Shown one piece after another: positions 35,598-46,560 of a stretch of 64,000 bases of DNA. This DNA comes from Sipunculus nudus (lineage: Eukaryota; Annelida; Sipuncula; Golfingiida; Sipunculidae). Within the stretch, counting starts at the first letter, position 1. Each line of letters begins with the position of its first letter. The notes under the pieces are model-generated. The model had not been told where the DNA came from, searched no databases, and worked only from the letters and a program-made list of their open reading frames with translations. Position numbers and translations under genes: made by a program. The stretch lies in contig CM049311.1 of the NCBI GenBank assembly GCA_026874595.1, positions 23,043,176 through 23,107,175 on the forward strand, in the 5' to 3' direction.

Positions 35598-35836
35598 GTA
35601 AGTATTATTTATCTTTATATTTATGAACTTGTAAGTGATACAGATGACTTTTAAATGCAATAATCCTGATCATGTCAGACTACAAAAGGCTTGCCAGACT
35701 GGTTGATATCCAATTAACAACTTTCTGCTGATTCATATGGTCCTTTTTTGCAACCCACCTACTGACACAAAATATCTTAAAGATCGTCAAAAACAGGTAC
35801 CTGCAATAAAACTTTGGTTATTTATTACCCAAAACT

Positions 35837-36506
35837 CAGGGTTTGGCGGCATTTTCTCACCCGGAAAATTCCAGGGGGATATTTTTTAATTTTCCGGCAT
35901 GGAAAAATCTCTGAAAATGGCATTTTCTGGAATTTTCTCGCAAAATTTATAAATTTGTGAAGGTTGGTCCCCCCCCCCCCCCAAAAAAAAAAAAACAGAA
36001 ACAAGTGAGTTACTGAGTTTCTATTTGTGACAAACACATAGAGTACATAGTGCCATGCATTAAAATAATACTGTATATCTTAAATTTATATTGAATGTTA
36101 TGTATTTAATATTAAATTTGGTAACACACAAAACAACACCCAGTATTCACCTGCGAAAAAAAACATCAGTTGTTTATATTCTTTACTGATGCTACCCGTT
36201 TCGAAGTCCAGAATATCTCATATTAAATCTCATGACTGCCACTAAGGAATCTGTAACAGGTTATCATCTTATCTGTCTTTTGGATGCCTAATCTGTTCCA
36301 TGGCTTTGATTGCAGATATATGAAACTGGGATGCTAAGAAAGTATTTTGACATTTATATACAAACTTTAAACAAAAGCTGAGAATTTGCCAGGTTATCCC
36401 AGGTAATACCAGAAAATTCCACATCATGCCAGGAAATTCTGGGAAATTCCATAAAATGCCACTGGCATGGCAAAATCTAGAAAATGCTGGCATTTTCCCA
36501 ACCCTG
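35837..36506. mobile_element. hAT-like MITE, 670 bp, with 8-bp target duplication
   Basis: Ends CAGGGTTTGG (left) and CCAACCCTG (right) are inverted repeats, extended by mirrored CATTTTC blocks. The flanks are CCAAAACT at 35,829-35,836 and CCTAAACT at 36,507-36,514, an 8-bp duplication with one mismatch, as hAT elements make. It is non-coding and nested in an intron of the ISL2EU YqaJ gene. Confidence 0.75.
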
Positions 36507-37428
36507 CCTAAACTGCATTAAATATGTACCTGATAAGTATGTTAACAAAAATGAATCAATCTAGGGGCCAAAATAATCATTTTAATATAGTTATAACACA
36601 TATAACACATAGAAATGTATGTGTGTGTATGTGTTAGGCAGGTTATTGTATTCTGAAACAGGGGTCACTTGAATAAATATCAGTATATATATCTACAAGT
36701 TTGTTTTTAGGAGCATAATGCATTGTGTATTTTTGGCCAATGTGTCTATTTAGCACATAAAATTCCAACAGCTAGCTACTATGTGTAAAAAAAAGTAAAT
36801 TATAATTTTTTTTGGAAGGCGGGGGGGGGTTGTTGATGTCAGGCTTCAGTCCTCTTTATCAATAAGGGGGAGGGGGGTCAGCCACCAGGGATTTCTTTAC
36901 CATGCTCGTCATCTGAATCAGCTTATAAATACAGTGAATGACTATTTACATCTGAGACAGATATAAACAGTTATGATTATTTATATATGACAAGATATAT
37001 GCTATAACACAACTGAGTAAATGGAAAGGTTTTAATAAACCGGTAAGTGTGGACGCAGAAGAGTGACCAGGCCTGAACATGCCTGGCTGAAGTCCAGCCT
37101 ACTTTTGAGCCAGGGTTGCATTAATGGGTCAGTCCACAGACTGATAACTGAGGGGAAGTAGGTCTGATGTCATACAACAGGACCCACATTTTGAAAAAAA
37201 CTCAAATGTATCCTTACAAACAAATTCAGCTGAGCGTTGAGACCCATTGTCCCTGGTTACATTTATTTCCATCTATTTTACAGTGTTATGTAAAAAACAG
37301 TTTATTTTTACGTTTACAGACAGAACCTTGATGGATACATTAAAGTTAATTATATCATTATTAAAAAAATAATGTTGCAGAGATGTTCTTTATTATTTAT
37401 TGCATTGAAAACAATATCTTGATGATTA

Positions 37429-37701
37429 GGCCAAAAAAAATAACGTTTGGTTCTCAGGCATTTTTTTCAGAAACCAATGCGGGCGGGCGGATTTCTTATT
37501 TTTAATTTGTTTTAATGTTTCGATAAAAATGTCAAATGATAAGGGAAAAGCATGAAAATAACAGATTTTTTTTTTTTGCTTAACAGGTAAAAGTACATCA
37601 TAACAAAGGAAATCAAAATCAAAATTTTTTATGCGGGGGGGGGGGGGTTAAATTGACCCGGGCGGTGCCTGAGAACCATACCATTAAATTTTTTTTTGGC
37701 C
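37429..37701. mobile_element. MITE with about 30-bp terminal inverted repeats
   Basis: GGCCAAAAAAAATAACG...GGTTCTCAGGCA at the left is mirrored by TGCCTGAGAACC...TTTTTTTTTGGCC at the right. It contains a G13-type homopolymer. No clear target duplication is visible. It ends 66 bp before the next exon of the host YqaJ gene. Confidence 0.7.
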
Positions 37702-37767
37702 GTATGAATCATTTGATCACTACTTGCCAATATACATTGGCAACATTAAGTGTTCGTTTTATTACAG

Positions 37768-39251
37768 ACTGGGTGCAACTTGCAACCATATAGCCGGTGT
37801 GTTATTCAAACTGGACTATGCCTGGCAGGAGGGAGTGACCAACAAATCTTGTACGTCAATGCCTGCAAAATGGACTCAGCCTAAAGGTAAAAGTAAAGAC
37901 TCAGGAGTAAAGAAGATAAGTGATATGGAGTGGAGAAAGCCGAAATGGGGAAAGGAGAAAAAAGGACCAATGAACAATTCTGTGCGAAAGCATTTCAATC
38001 CTTTACCCAAAGAACAATCACCAACTTTAGAGGAGCTGATATCTGGCCTGTACCTATCCAGCAGTGATGCCTGTGTTGTTCAGTATGCTATGCTTGCTGT
38101 ACTCATTCCTATCAACCAGAGGATGATATAAATGTAGAGAGAGAAGTCATACTGGAGACATCAGCTTCAGTTCCTAAGCCACTCACTCAGCTCCTGGAGG
38201 ATTCGTCGTGTGATACTCTTGTCCTCAGTCAGGAAGAGGTAGTTGCTCTTGCAGATGCAACTGTTAAGCAACATTACAACAATGTATGGCAGCAACAGCG
38301 CATTGGAAGAATCACTTCATCCACAGCAAAATCAGTTCTTGTCAGATCAACCAAAATGGCACATGGAGATACTGATTTCTCCTCACATCTGACTGATACC
38401 ATCATGGGAAGAAAATCTGTCCCTTCAGATTTACCAGCTGTTAAGTGTGGCATAAGAATGGAGCCAGTGGCTAGAGCAGCCTACATAGATTACATGAAGG
38501 GAAAAGGACATACAGACCTAACAGTATCTGAAACAGGTTTGCTGGTCATCAGAGATAAAATATTCATTGGAGCAAGCCCTGATGGCATAGTGTGCTGTTC
38601 ATGCTGTAATCCATCCAAGGGTCTTTTAGAAATAAAATGCCCTTTGTCCATTGCACAGTCATGCCCATGTAAAACACCACCAGACTATCTGAGAGAAGTA
38701 GATGGCAAGCTCACCTTGAACACATCACACGCATACTACAGCCAAGTTCAGCATCAAATGTTGGTGGCCAAGTGTGACAGGTGCGACTTTTTTGTTTACA
38801 CCAAGCATGGTCAGTACTGTGAGCGGATTGTGGCCAACAGGAAACATCAAGCTCAGCTGTTGCATGCTGCTGATGTGGTATTCCGCTCTCACATCCTGCC
38901 TGACATACGGAGTATGGAACAAAAACCACCACAAGTACGGAACCACAACCACCAACAGCGACAGCTTCAGGCAATGACCATTGTGAACTGCCGTTAGAGA
39001 ACACAGTGTGCCATCCACCCCCAGTGAAGAAAAGAAAAATTGTTAGGAGGAAACCCAAAAGTAAAACATCAGGGCCTATTAACCTTTGTGGGGGTTGTCA
39101 GACAGTGTGTGAAGACAATGATCCCAATGCTGATAACAGTGTTGGATGTGATTCCTGTTACCAGTGGTTCCACTGGGGATGTGTTGGGTTTGAGCCCAAT
39201 GTTTGTGGTAACAGCAACTGGTACTGTGTTCAATGTTCAAATAACCTTTAG
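37768..39251 (+). pseudogene. ISL2EU YqaJ-type protein, exon 3 (SWIM end, YqaJ nuclease, PHD), two frameshifts
   Basis: After ATTACAG the exon completes the SWIM finger (LGATCNHIAGVLFKL). The YqaJ-type PD-(D/E)xK nuclease region follows: CGIRMEPVARAAY, FIGASPDGIV with the catalytic Asp, LLEIKCP with the E-x-K pair, and YYSQVQHQMLVAKCDRCDF. At the end is a PHD finger (CGGCQ, then VGCDSCYQWFHWGCVG and WYCVQC), stopping at 39,251. Reading needs two shifts, one near 38,070-38,130 and one near the A5 run at 38,921-38,925, each equal to losing one base. The YqaJ and PHD parts are otherwise open. The role is probably an accessory nuclease for transposition (inference). Confidence 0.83.
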
Positions 39252-39321
39252 ATTTTATAATAATTATGATTATATACTTCTCATGTATCTTCAGCAGGTA
39301 CATAAAGATCTTTGTAGTTTT

Positions 39322-39446
39322 TCATTTTCCAACAAGTGGTGGCCTCAAGTTTGAGAGAGCAGCACAGACATACACCATGTCATCCAGGATTGGAATCAGG
39401 TTCAGTGGGATGGTGTTCCTCAATATTGCAAACCATTTGATACGTC
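39322..39446 (-). CDS. ISL2EU transposase, last exon
   Basis: On the minus strand, TTTCCAG precedes GA CGT ATC, which completes Gly from the previous exon. It reads RIKWFAILRNTIPLNLIPIL, then DDMVYVCAALSNLRPPLV and a stop at 39,322-39,324. This is the conserved C-terminal end of the DDE_Tnp_4 transposase family (RIKxFxIL...CALxNLxPPLV). Confidence 0.8.
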
Positions 39447-39567
39447 CTGGAAACATATGTAAAATGTAAAATAAGTGGTGCTTTATGCTTTGTTAATGAC
39501 TTTTATGGCACTTCATGAACTTGATTATAAACACTGTCAAGTTTATGGTTGGTAAAAAAATACTCAC

Positions 39568-39609
39568 ATATATATACACATATATATACATACATATATA
39601 TATATACAA

Positions 39610-39643
<34 letters not shown>
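39568..39643. repeat. (TA)n microsatellite with ACA interruptions
   Basis: Lies in the last intron of the transposase gene and gives spurious Tyr/Ile frames on both strands. Confidence 0.9.
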
Positions 39644-39647
<4 letters not shown>

Positions 39648-39838
39648 TCAGCCTGCAATTTTATGTGCTTGTTGTTTATATATAAAAAATGCACCTTTAA
39701 TTGTTTAGGTAGTATATGTAATATTGTAGTCTGCAGGTGGTTTCATTAGGCTTCCAGTGATCACTAGCACAATGAGCTTTTAGATTACATGTTTTATGAG
39801 ATAGATATTTTAAATAATGATCCACTATATAATCATAC

Positions 39839-41020
39839 CTATTGCCCTTTCTACATGTATCCGGGCACTGACAATGTGCTTTGTTTTAGAAACGGCGAAT
39901 TTGGTTTGCTGATCTCAGCCTGAACTTGGAGGTGGTATTTTCAGGTGGGCATGGCGCTGTAGCAAATCGCCTGCTATTGTAAAGCCTCTGTCAGCTAGAA
40001 TGACATCACCTGCATCAATTTTGTTCAGGAAGCCCGAGTCATGGACGACACCTCTGTCGCTTGATCTGCCTCCATACCCTGATGACAGGAATGATATAGA
40101 TCCATTTGGTGATATACCAATCATGTATTTGATGGTATTATGTTTCTTATAATCACTCCAGGTGAGTTGCTGCAGCTCCGGGAGGCGAGGCTTCTCTATG
40201 AAAATCTCGGTGCAGTCTATTGTACACCTAAGATTTGGGTACTTCTTGCACAGCTCAGTTGGCATGTGCTGCTGAATTACCTCTTTGCATGGCCAAAACA
40301 CCAGGGCTTTCAACTGCTTGGCCAAGAAGGGGATCCAAGTGTTGATTATCTTTGAGCAGAGACCTTGAGAAATGCCAAACATGTGGCACAAAAGGCTACT
40401 GGTTACACCTAACCTTAGCTTCATAAGTACCAGGATAAGCTCCTCCATACTCATAAGTTTTCTCCGAGGACCTGATTTTTTTGGACTTGATTTAAAGTGT
40501 CTTATGCCCTGTTTCAGATGAACTTTTGCACCAACCCAGTACCTCATTTTCTTTGCTTTCTGGTACAAGAAGTCATGCAAATTAATCAAGGAAGCCCGAT
40601 CCCTGTGGCCCGTGTTAAGACTGACCTTTTTGTCAGTGCTCACATAATGGCTGATTGATGACTGTACAAGAGGACCTTTGTCCTTTATCTCAAGCTGCCT
40701 GATCTTTTGATTTAACTGTGCTATGACCTGATGCAGCTCATTATATTTGGTACCTGTTGTCAATTTACAGCTGTAATCATGCTCCCTTGTTATATCAGGT
40801 GGTATAACTGAGGGGTCATTTAGCTGTAAGTGATGCTTGCTTTTTTTCCTGATTTAATTTTTCTTTGGGCTTGGTGGATGGAACAGATTGTGTATATATT
40901 CTTTCAGCAGGGGGCTTCCTGGAGGAAGTATTAACTATGTAACCCATGTTCTTTGTTGGATTAGGGTTATTTACTGTTGGTTTTCCATCTGGAAAATGTC
41001 TTGAGCACAATCTTGATTTC
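39839..41020 (-). pseudogene. ISL2EU THAP-DDE transposase, main exon, one stop and one frameshift
   Basis: Begins after TTTATAG with the end of the THAP finger (KSRLCSRHFPDGKP). A linker with REHDY and a coiled-coil stretch follows (LHQVIAQLNQKIRQLEIKD). Then come a helical region and the DDE_Tnp_4 catalytic core: CTIDCTEIFIEKP (first Asp), SGYGGRSSDRG, GDVILADRGF (second Asp) and ARIHVERAIG (Glu). Two lesions are present: a one-base shift at the T7 run (plus strand 40,841-40,847) between THAP and core, and an in-frame TGA at 39,915-39,917, just before the block with the catalytic Glu. The exon ends at ATAG|GTATGA. Confidence 0.85.
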
Positions 41021-41452
41021 CTATAAAGATTTTTACAGATTTTCATTATAATATGCTTTGCTTTCATTTTTATAATTCAAATTTTTAATAAACAGTTATA
41101 AGTCACACTGAGTTTTACATTCTGCTAAAAAGTGAGTGAATGTGTATTAACAATGAAATATTATTACTTAATAATTATATGAAACAACAATATCCTTTAT
41201 ATCTGAAGCATTTCTAATTACTTAGTGTTTCAGCAAATTTGTTCAATATTTATGCAGCAATTCACACCACTGGCCTTTATATATTTTCAGGGGGTTATTG
41301 AAAAATCACATCTAACTATACGGCTGAATATATATTGCTAAACCTCATGCTTTGTTAATGTATTTTTGATTACCATTAAAACCCCACAAAAACTAAACAA
41401 GAAGTATCAAAATGTTTTAAATAGTATTTATATTTAATGTTCATATAAATAC

Positions 41453-41574
41453 TAACGCATTTGCTGTCCAGTTTTTTCTGTTCACTAATTTTATCCGTGT
41501 TTTCCTTTCTTCAGGGTCATTCCTTTCGGTGGGAAAAGTCCACAGTATGAATGGAGATGGGCAGGTACACTGTC
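41453..41574 (-). CDS. ISL2EU transposase, THAP exon 2
   Basis: Minus-strand reading after AACACAG completes a Gly codon, then QCTCPSPFILWTFPTERNDP, RIKLVNRKNWTAN. The F-x-FP and the W of VNRKNW are conserved THAP positions between the C2 and CH zinc ligands. The 3' donor phase (TTA|GTATTT) is one base out with the next exon as read here, so either that border is mis-set or there is another small lesion. Confidence 0.62.
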
Positions 41575-42069
41575 CTGTGTTGTGTTTGTTGCCCGAAAAT
41601 GATTTCTATGGATACCAATAACTAACTGCTATCCTTGGAAAAATTAAAGATTAAAGACCAATAGACATTTGTTGAACAAGGGTTTAATATCCCAAATCAT
41701 TGCTGAACCTAAATTTATGATACAAAGTTATTAGTATGTTCTAATATTTATTTCATTATCATATATCCAATTTTCTAAACCTTTTTATCTTTAAACTGAA
41801 GAACTTTACTTTGGTGCAAGGCTTAGAATTTCTCTCCAGAGCAGGTATGTTTTAATAACATTTAAGTTGTGAACCCATAATCCATATGGCATTAAGAATA
41901 AATAAGCTATAAATATATAAATTCTCATTTATATATATTTTACCGCCCAATTAATTAAAAGACATAAACCCCTGGCCCACACACACGTATGTGAACAGTT
42001 TAATACAAAATATTAATGTAGAAATGTTACTATTAATACTATATTATTGTATTAGTATGTTGCGTATAC

Positions 42070-42199
42070 CTTCATGAACAATACAAGTCTCAGCCTCCCA
42101 GTCAGCAGTTTGCCGCCTACCATTACTGCAGTTAAATGCGTTGCAGTGACCCCACAAACTCCCCGTGACACCTGTATCACATGTAAACCAATTATCCAT
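42070..42199 (-). CDS. ISL2EU transposase, THAP exon 1
   Basis: ATG at 42,199-42,197 (minus) opens MDNWFTCDTGVTG, then WGHCNAFNCSNGRRQ with the first two THAP zinc cysteines (CxxxxC in HCNAFNCSN). The exon ends HE-G with a GAAG|GTATAC donor in phase 1, matching exon 2. It lies 171 bp inside the right terminus of the transposon, as expected for the transposase 5' end. Confidence 0.7.
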
Positions 42200-42369
42200 G
42201 GCATGAGTACTGTCACTATTACTAGTATTAGCATTACAACTGAACGACCTATATGTTCAAGCCGGCGCCGGTTTGACAGCTGTTTGTTGACATTGACGAC
42301 CCAGGCATGTGGCATTGACCTCTGATACAGCCCATGATGCCTTGCGCTCAGACATGCGCACTCCACACA

Positions 42370-42383
42370 GTGAGATGGCTTAT
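42370..42383 (-). repeat. ISL2EU right terminus: TIR and AT target duplication
   Basis: GTGAGATGGCTT followed by AT, the exact inverse of the left end at 33,228-33,241. Confidence 0.75.
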
Positions 42384-45150
42384 AGTAAAATGGGAAGATC
42401 TGTTCTCTAAGATCACTCTATGAACAGTGATTGAACACTGAGCTGAAATCATGAACTGACTGTTCCTTGTTATCTATATTTTCCAAATTCAATTGCGTTA
42501 ACCGATAATTTCAGTTACGGTTAACATTATCTACATCGTATATTGAATTGATAGCGCAGTCACTTATTTGCTATGTATGATATACATCCATTAAGCGTCG
42601 GGGGAAGATTTCTCTTAAGAAGAACGTATGTCTACGGGTGTGTACGTGTGTTGGAGGTCCTTGGTCATAATTCTGTGTTGTTTTCCTGCAAATATGAATT
42701 AAATATACATTCATACAAAAATGAATAAATGGAACCAAAGCTATAATTTAAAAATGGTTATTAATTATGCTATCATGTCTTTATTTATTATGGTAGCCAT
42801 CATTATTACTTTATAATGTGGCCCTCATTATTTAATCATAATGTATCAATAATTAATAATAAGAGTTACCAAGACGTTTCCCAAACATGGGGGTGAAAAT
42901 ATTGACCCAGTTCTATCAATATATGTCTGTACAGATATTTTGTTATAAATGTTAGCTTTCCTCTGAAATTGCATTATCATAGGGAAAATCATAGTGTTAG
43001 ATCCGGTCCTTGATGTTAAGGGTATATGACTGTGCACAAAAGGAAAATGTCACACTTATACAACGAGCACTAAATTATCCTGAAAACGACTAATAAAAAC
43101 TTGCCACAGATTAAGGCTTGTGATGAAATAAATATGTTCCATTGCTGTTACCCGTGTCATCAGCATAGGAAATATCGGGCAGACACGACAGATAAACTTT
43201 GGCTTAACTCAGAATCACTGCTGGAGTTTATCGTATTAAGTATTTCGAAAAAATGAATTTTAGAAAATGGAGAAAAAGAGCTTATGAAGCTTCTGGTCTC
43301 GGGTAAAGCACAGGGCTCAAAGACAAGTAGAGATTTGATTTTTCACGCTCGGCCACCACCGCTGAGCGATCTGCAGGTTTAATGGAACAATTATACATCA
43401 CAATCGTGTTTAACTCACTACTGCGCCTTTCGGTGGTACCTCGGGGAAACCTACCCAGGACCAACTGATGCGGTACAAAGAGAATAATAAACGTCTTCTT
43501 GATTTCCAAAATTAGTTTGAATCATTCCATATCCTTTGCAAGTAACTTTTCATGCCCTGTGTCAAGGTGTACAACATTTGTGAGACTGATTCACCCTTTT
43601 AGATCTTGTGTCTCTCATGGGGTTTATTGAAAAAAAAATATATCATTGAGTTAAAGCATTAAAATTTATGATATGCTGAATTAAATCAGCAAGACGGTAA
43701 TCTTTACAGTCTGGGGTTAACCTGTAATAAGGTTCAGGCTACCCCTAGAAATAACTTGAAAGACATTTCAGATAACCAGGGGTAACCAAAAGTTTTTACT
43801 TTGGGATAGCTTCGATGGAAAACTTTTTTTATTCAGTCAAAATTAACTAGTGGCCTGAGATAATAAACAAGTTATTTTTATTTGCATATATGCCTTTGAA
43901 GTACATGAAGAACAACAACGTTAAAATGGTTAACAGCCAGGTATGCTTATTGAATTTGACCGTTTTTAGTGAATTATTCATATTAGACAAATATACCCGA
44001 AAGTAATTGAAAAGTAATTGGTCAAACGATTCCTTTACAAAAGCAATCGATTACAATTGCAATTACTTTCCAGGATTAGAAAATGTAATTGATTACAATT
44101 AAACTTGAAAAAGTAATTGTAATTCAAATATACTTTTGGACCCATCTCTGGGATAGAGTCGCAAAAATGGATTCTCAGTATAACCTGAAACGTCGTGGAC
44201 GAATGCGTTTTCCGAAAGCTTTTCACAGCAAACAAACTTGTTATTCTAATAAAAAGATCAATGATGGAAATACATGCGCCCAAAAGTTGTAAAATACAAT
44301 GATCAGAAACGAACATGGAAACACACACATATGTGGTGACGAGTTCATGTGATGCCAAACATTGAATCATTCCTCGCATATGAAACGGATATTTGGTGCT
44401 TCATATGTACCGCAGGAGCAGGGATGTACGCTCAACTTTCGAGGACGGACCTTATGTTTGTATGTTTGGGCACTGATAATCTAATCCCAAACATAAACTT
44501 GTGTACTTATAATCTGTACTCAAACATAGATCTGGTCATCTTTATGCTTCCTCTGAATCCAAATGTTGTTTCAATTTAAATTGTTTCTAACAATATCTCG
44601 GACCTTAACCACCATCTTCAAGGTCATATAGGTAAAATTAAAAACAATATTTAAGGAAAATTCATCAAGCAGATCTCTTTAACATATCAGATTAATTACA
44701 TGATCCCTCTGACGGTCATTAACGTGTTACTTTAGGATTATTTATGACAGTGTTGTCGCCAGGTCGTCACGGTACCTGTTATACAAAAAAAAACCTCGTC
44801 AGAACATATATACACAGAATTCCTAAGGTGCAAACACCTTGAAATGATCTATATTAAGTTCATATATCATGTTATGTTTTAAGTTGCCAGTGTGCAACGT
44901 ATACTTCAATTGCAAAGATAAACATAACTGACATTTTCAATGCCTCTTAAATTGTTTCTGCTCGACTACTTTATATGTTTAGTTCAAATTCTTCTCTAAT
45001 AACCGCCCCCCCCCACCCCACTTGAAATATCTTTGAAACCTCTCCCCTTTATCACAAAGATTAGCGGGTCCACCCTTCTTCACGTCACTGAAATGTTCCA
45101 TTGGAAAGGCAGATCCCAGCACGCATGGTTCAAGTGCTCCATATGAGTTG
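42384..45150. other. Spacer with dispersed-repeat remnants, no gene
   Basis: Segments at about 43,370-43,500 (GTGTTTAACTCACTACTGCG and following) and 44,250-44,460 (GAACATGG...TCATGTGATG...GAGGACGGA) recur diverged at 46,785-46,870 and 47,265-47,450. A stretch near 44,000-44,130 is built of repeated GTAATTG-type words. Nothing coding is recognised, and no C-terminal exon for copy B was found. Confidence 0.5.
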
Positions 45151-45399
45151 CCTGGAAGTTGCTGAATAAAGCCTCGAGCTATCTATGGGACTCCGGCTAC
45201 AGACTTTCTGTCAGGTTTTACTTCCTTAGCCTTTCTCTCTCCCGAGAAGTCCACAGACAATGGAGCTATTTAACCTATAGATGGGGTTTTGGTTCATGGA
45301 CACCAAGGCATGTTCACGCGCCTGGAGGCCTGCATGTTACATGTCTTGGGGCCAAACCTCCTCCGAGTCCCCTGAAGTTTAACCTGAGTCCGAAGAGTG

Positions 45400-46560
45400 C
45401 TCCGTTTCCATGTTTCGCCGCTTGGAGGCAAATCATAGGGCTTGCTGGTGGAGAGGCTATGAACCGGCAGAGAGGGACATCAAGAGAATGTATGATGGAA
45501 TTAAACAGGCACTCAGCCCTGCACAGAGGAAAACGGCCCCACTGATGTCTGCCACAGGTGAAATGATCCAGAACAGAGCACAACATATTGAGCGCTGAGT
45601 AGAACACTACTCCGGGCTGTATGTCGGAGAATAAAGTCTCTGAAGACGCCCTGAATGCTTTTGAGTGCATGCCCATCCTGGAGGAGCTTGATAGCGAACC
45701 AACCTTCAAAGAGCTCAAGGAAGCACTGAACTCACTTGCTCCCAAAAAGGCCCCAGGGACAGATGGCACCCCATTAGGTAGGATGTGGACACTCCACCGG
45801 ACATCAGAATCTCAGATCACCAGCTCGAACTCGTGCACGACTTCGTCTACCTGGGCTCAACGATCTCTAACTGCCTCTCCTATGAGATTGAGCTGAACAA
45901 GTGAATTGGCAAGGCAGCTACCACCATGATCAGGCTTACCAAGAGAGTGTGGAACAATAGCAAGCTGACAGAACACACTAAGATCAAGGTCTACAGAAGG
46001 CGTATTGTGAACACCCTGCTGTATGGCAGTGAGGTCTGGTTACTACGCGCCCGACAGGACCACAATCTAAGTGTCTTCCATGTGAGCTGTCTCCGCCGCA
46101 TCCTGGACCTCAGCTGGCAGGATAAAGTGCCAAATACTGCTGTCATGAAGAGAGATAAAATCCTCAGCATGTACGCCATACTCAAACAAAGACGCATGCG
46201 TTGGCTCGAGCATGTCGTAAAAATGAACGAAGGACGCATCACCAAGGATCCCCTTTATGGTAAACTGGAACAGGAAGCACGCGCGAAAGGTAGACACCAG
46301 CAACCAGCTCAGAACGAACAACCTGGAGCCAAACAGTACAGGAAGGCCTCACCAAGTTCAAAGAGACTCTGGATCAGCAATCCAAAAGTCAAGAGGCAGG
46401 AGAGGAAAGCCAGAATGCAAACCGACAAGATGCATCAGAGTTCTTGTGTACTCGCTCTGGGAGAGACTGCCATTCCAATGGCCTTACCAGCCATACAAGA
46501 CGTTGTTTCAGAAAATCCATCCAGGGCGCAACTCCATAGTCTTCCGAGACTGAAGGATGC
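45400..46560 (+). pseudogene. Non-LTR retrotransposon with RT core deleted
   Basis: The sequence has LEANHRACWWRGYEPAERDI and TAPLMSATGEMIQNRAQHIER, then the RT entry block TFKELKEALNSLAPKKAPGT (about 45,690-45,760). It then jumps directly to the thumb/connection part (HDFVYLGSTISNCLSYEIE, then MIRLTKRVWNNSKLTEHTKI, NTLLYGSEVW and RRMRWLEHVVKMNEGRI) up to about 46,260. The whole palm with the YxDD motif is absent, an internal deletion of several hundred codons. After about 46,260 only fragments are readable. The layout is that of a common animal LINE. I do not assign the clade. Confidence 0.8.

Larger units (their letters stand above)
33230..42381. mobile_element. ISL2EU (IS4EU)-type DNA transposon, 9.15 kb
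   Basis: Delimited by a 12-bp TIR and a 2-bp AT duplication. It contains two convergent spliced genes whose stop codons are only about 70 bp apart: a SAP-like/SWIM/YqaJ/PHD protein (plus) and a THAP-DDE transposase (minus). A transposase paired with a YqaJ-type nuclease and short target duplications is the known hallmark of the ISL2EU superfamily (recalled, not searched). Both genes carry a small number of disabling changes, so the copy appears recently inactivated. It sits just downstream of the last recognisable exon of copy B. Confidence 0.82.

Noticed and set aside
35780-37700. Homopolymer runs (poly-C near 35,970, poly-G near 36,827 and 37,636) considered as CRISPR-like or regulatory signals.
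   Set aside because: Simple homopolymers inside intron/MITE sequence; no spaced repeats or spacers are present.
42052-42366. 104-residue minus-strand frame beginning MECACLSARHHG.
   Set aside because: The overlapping frame encodes the THAP zinc-finger start (HCNAFNCSN), so this one is a shadow.
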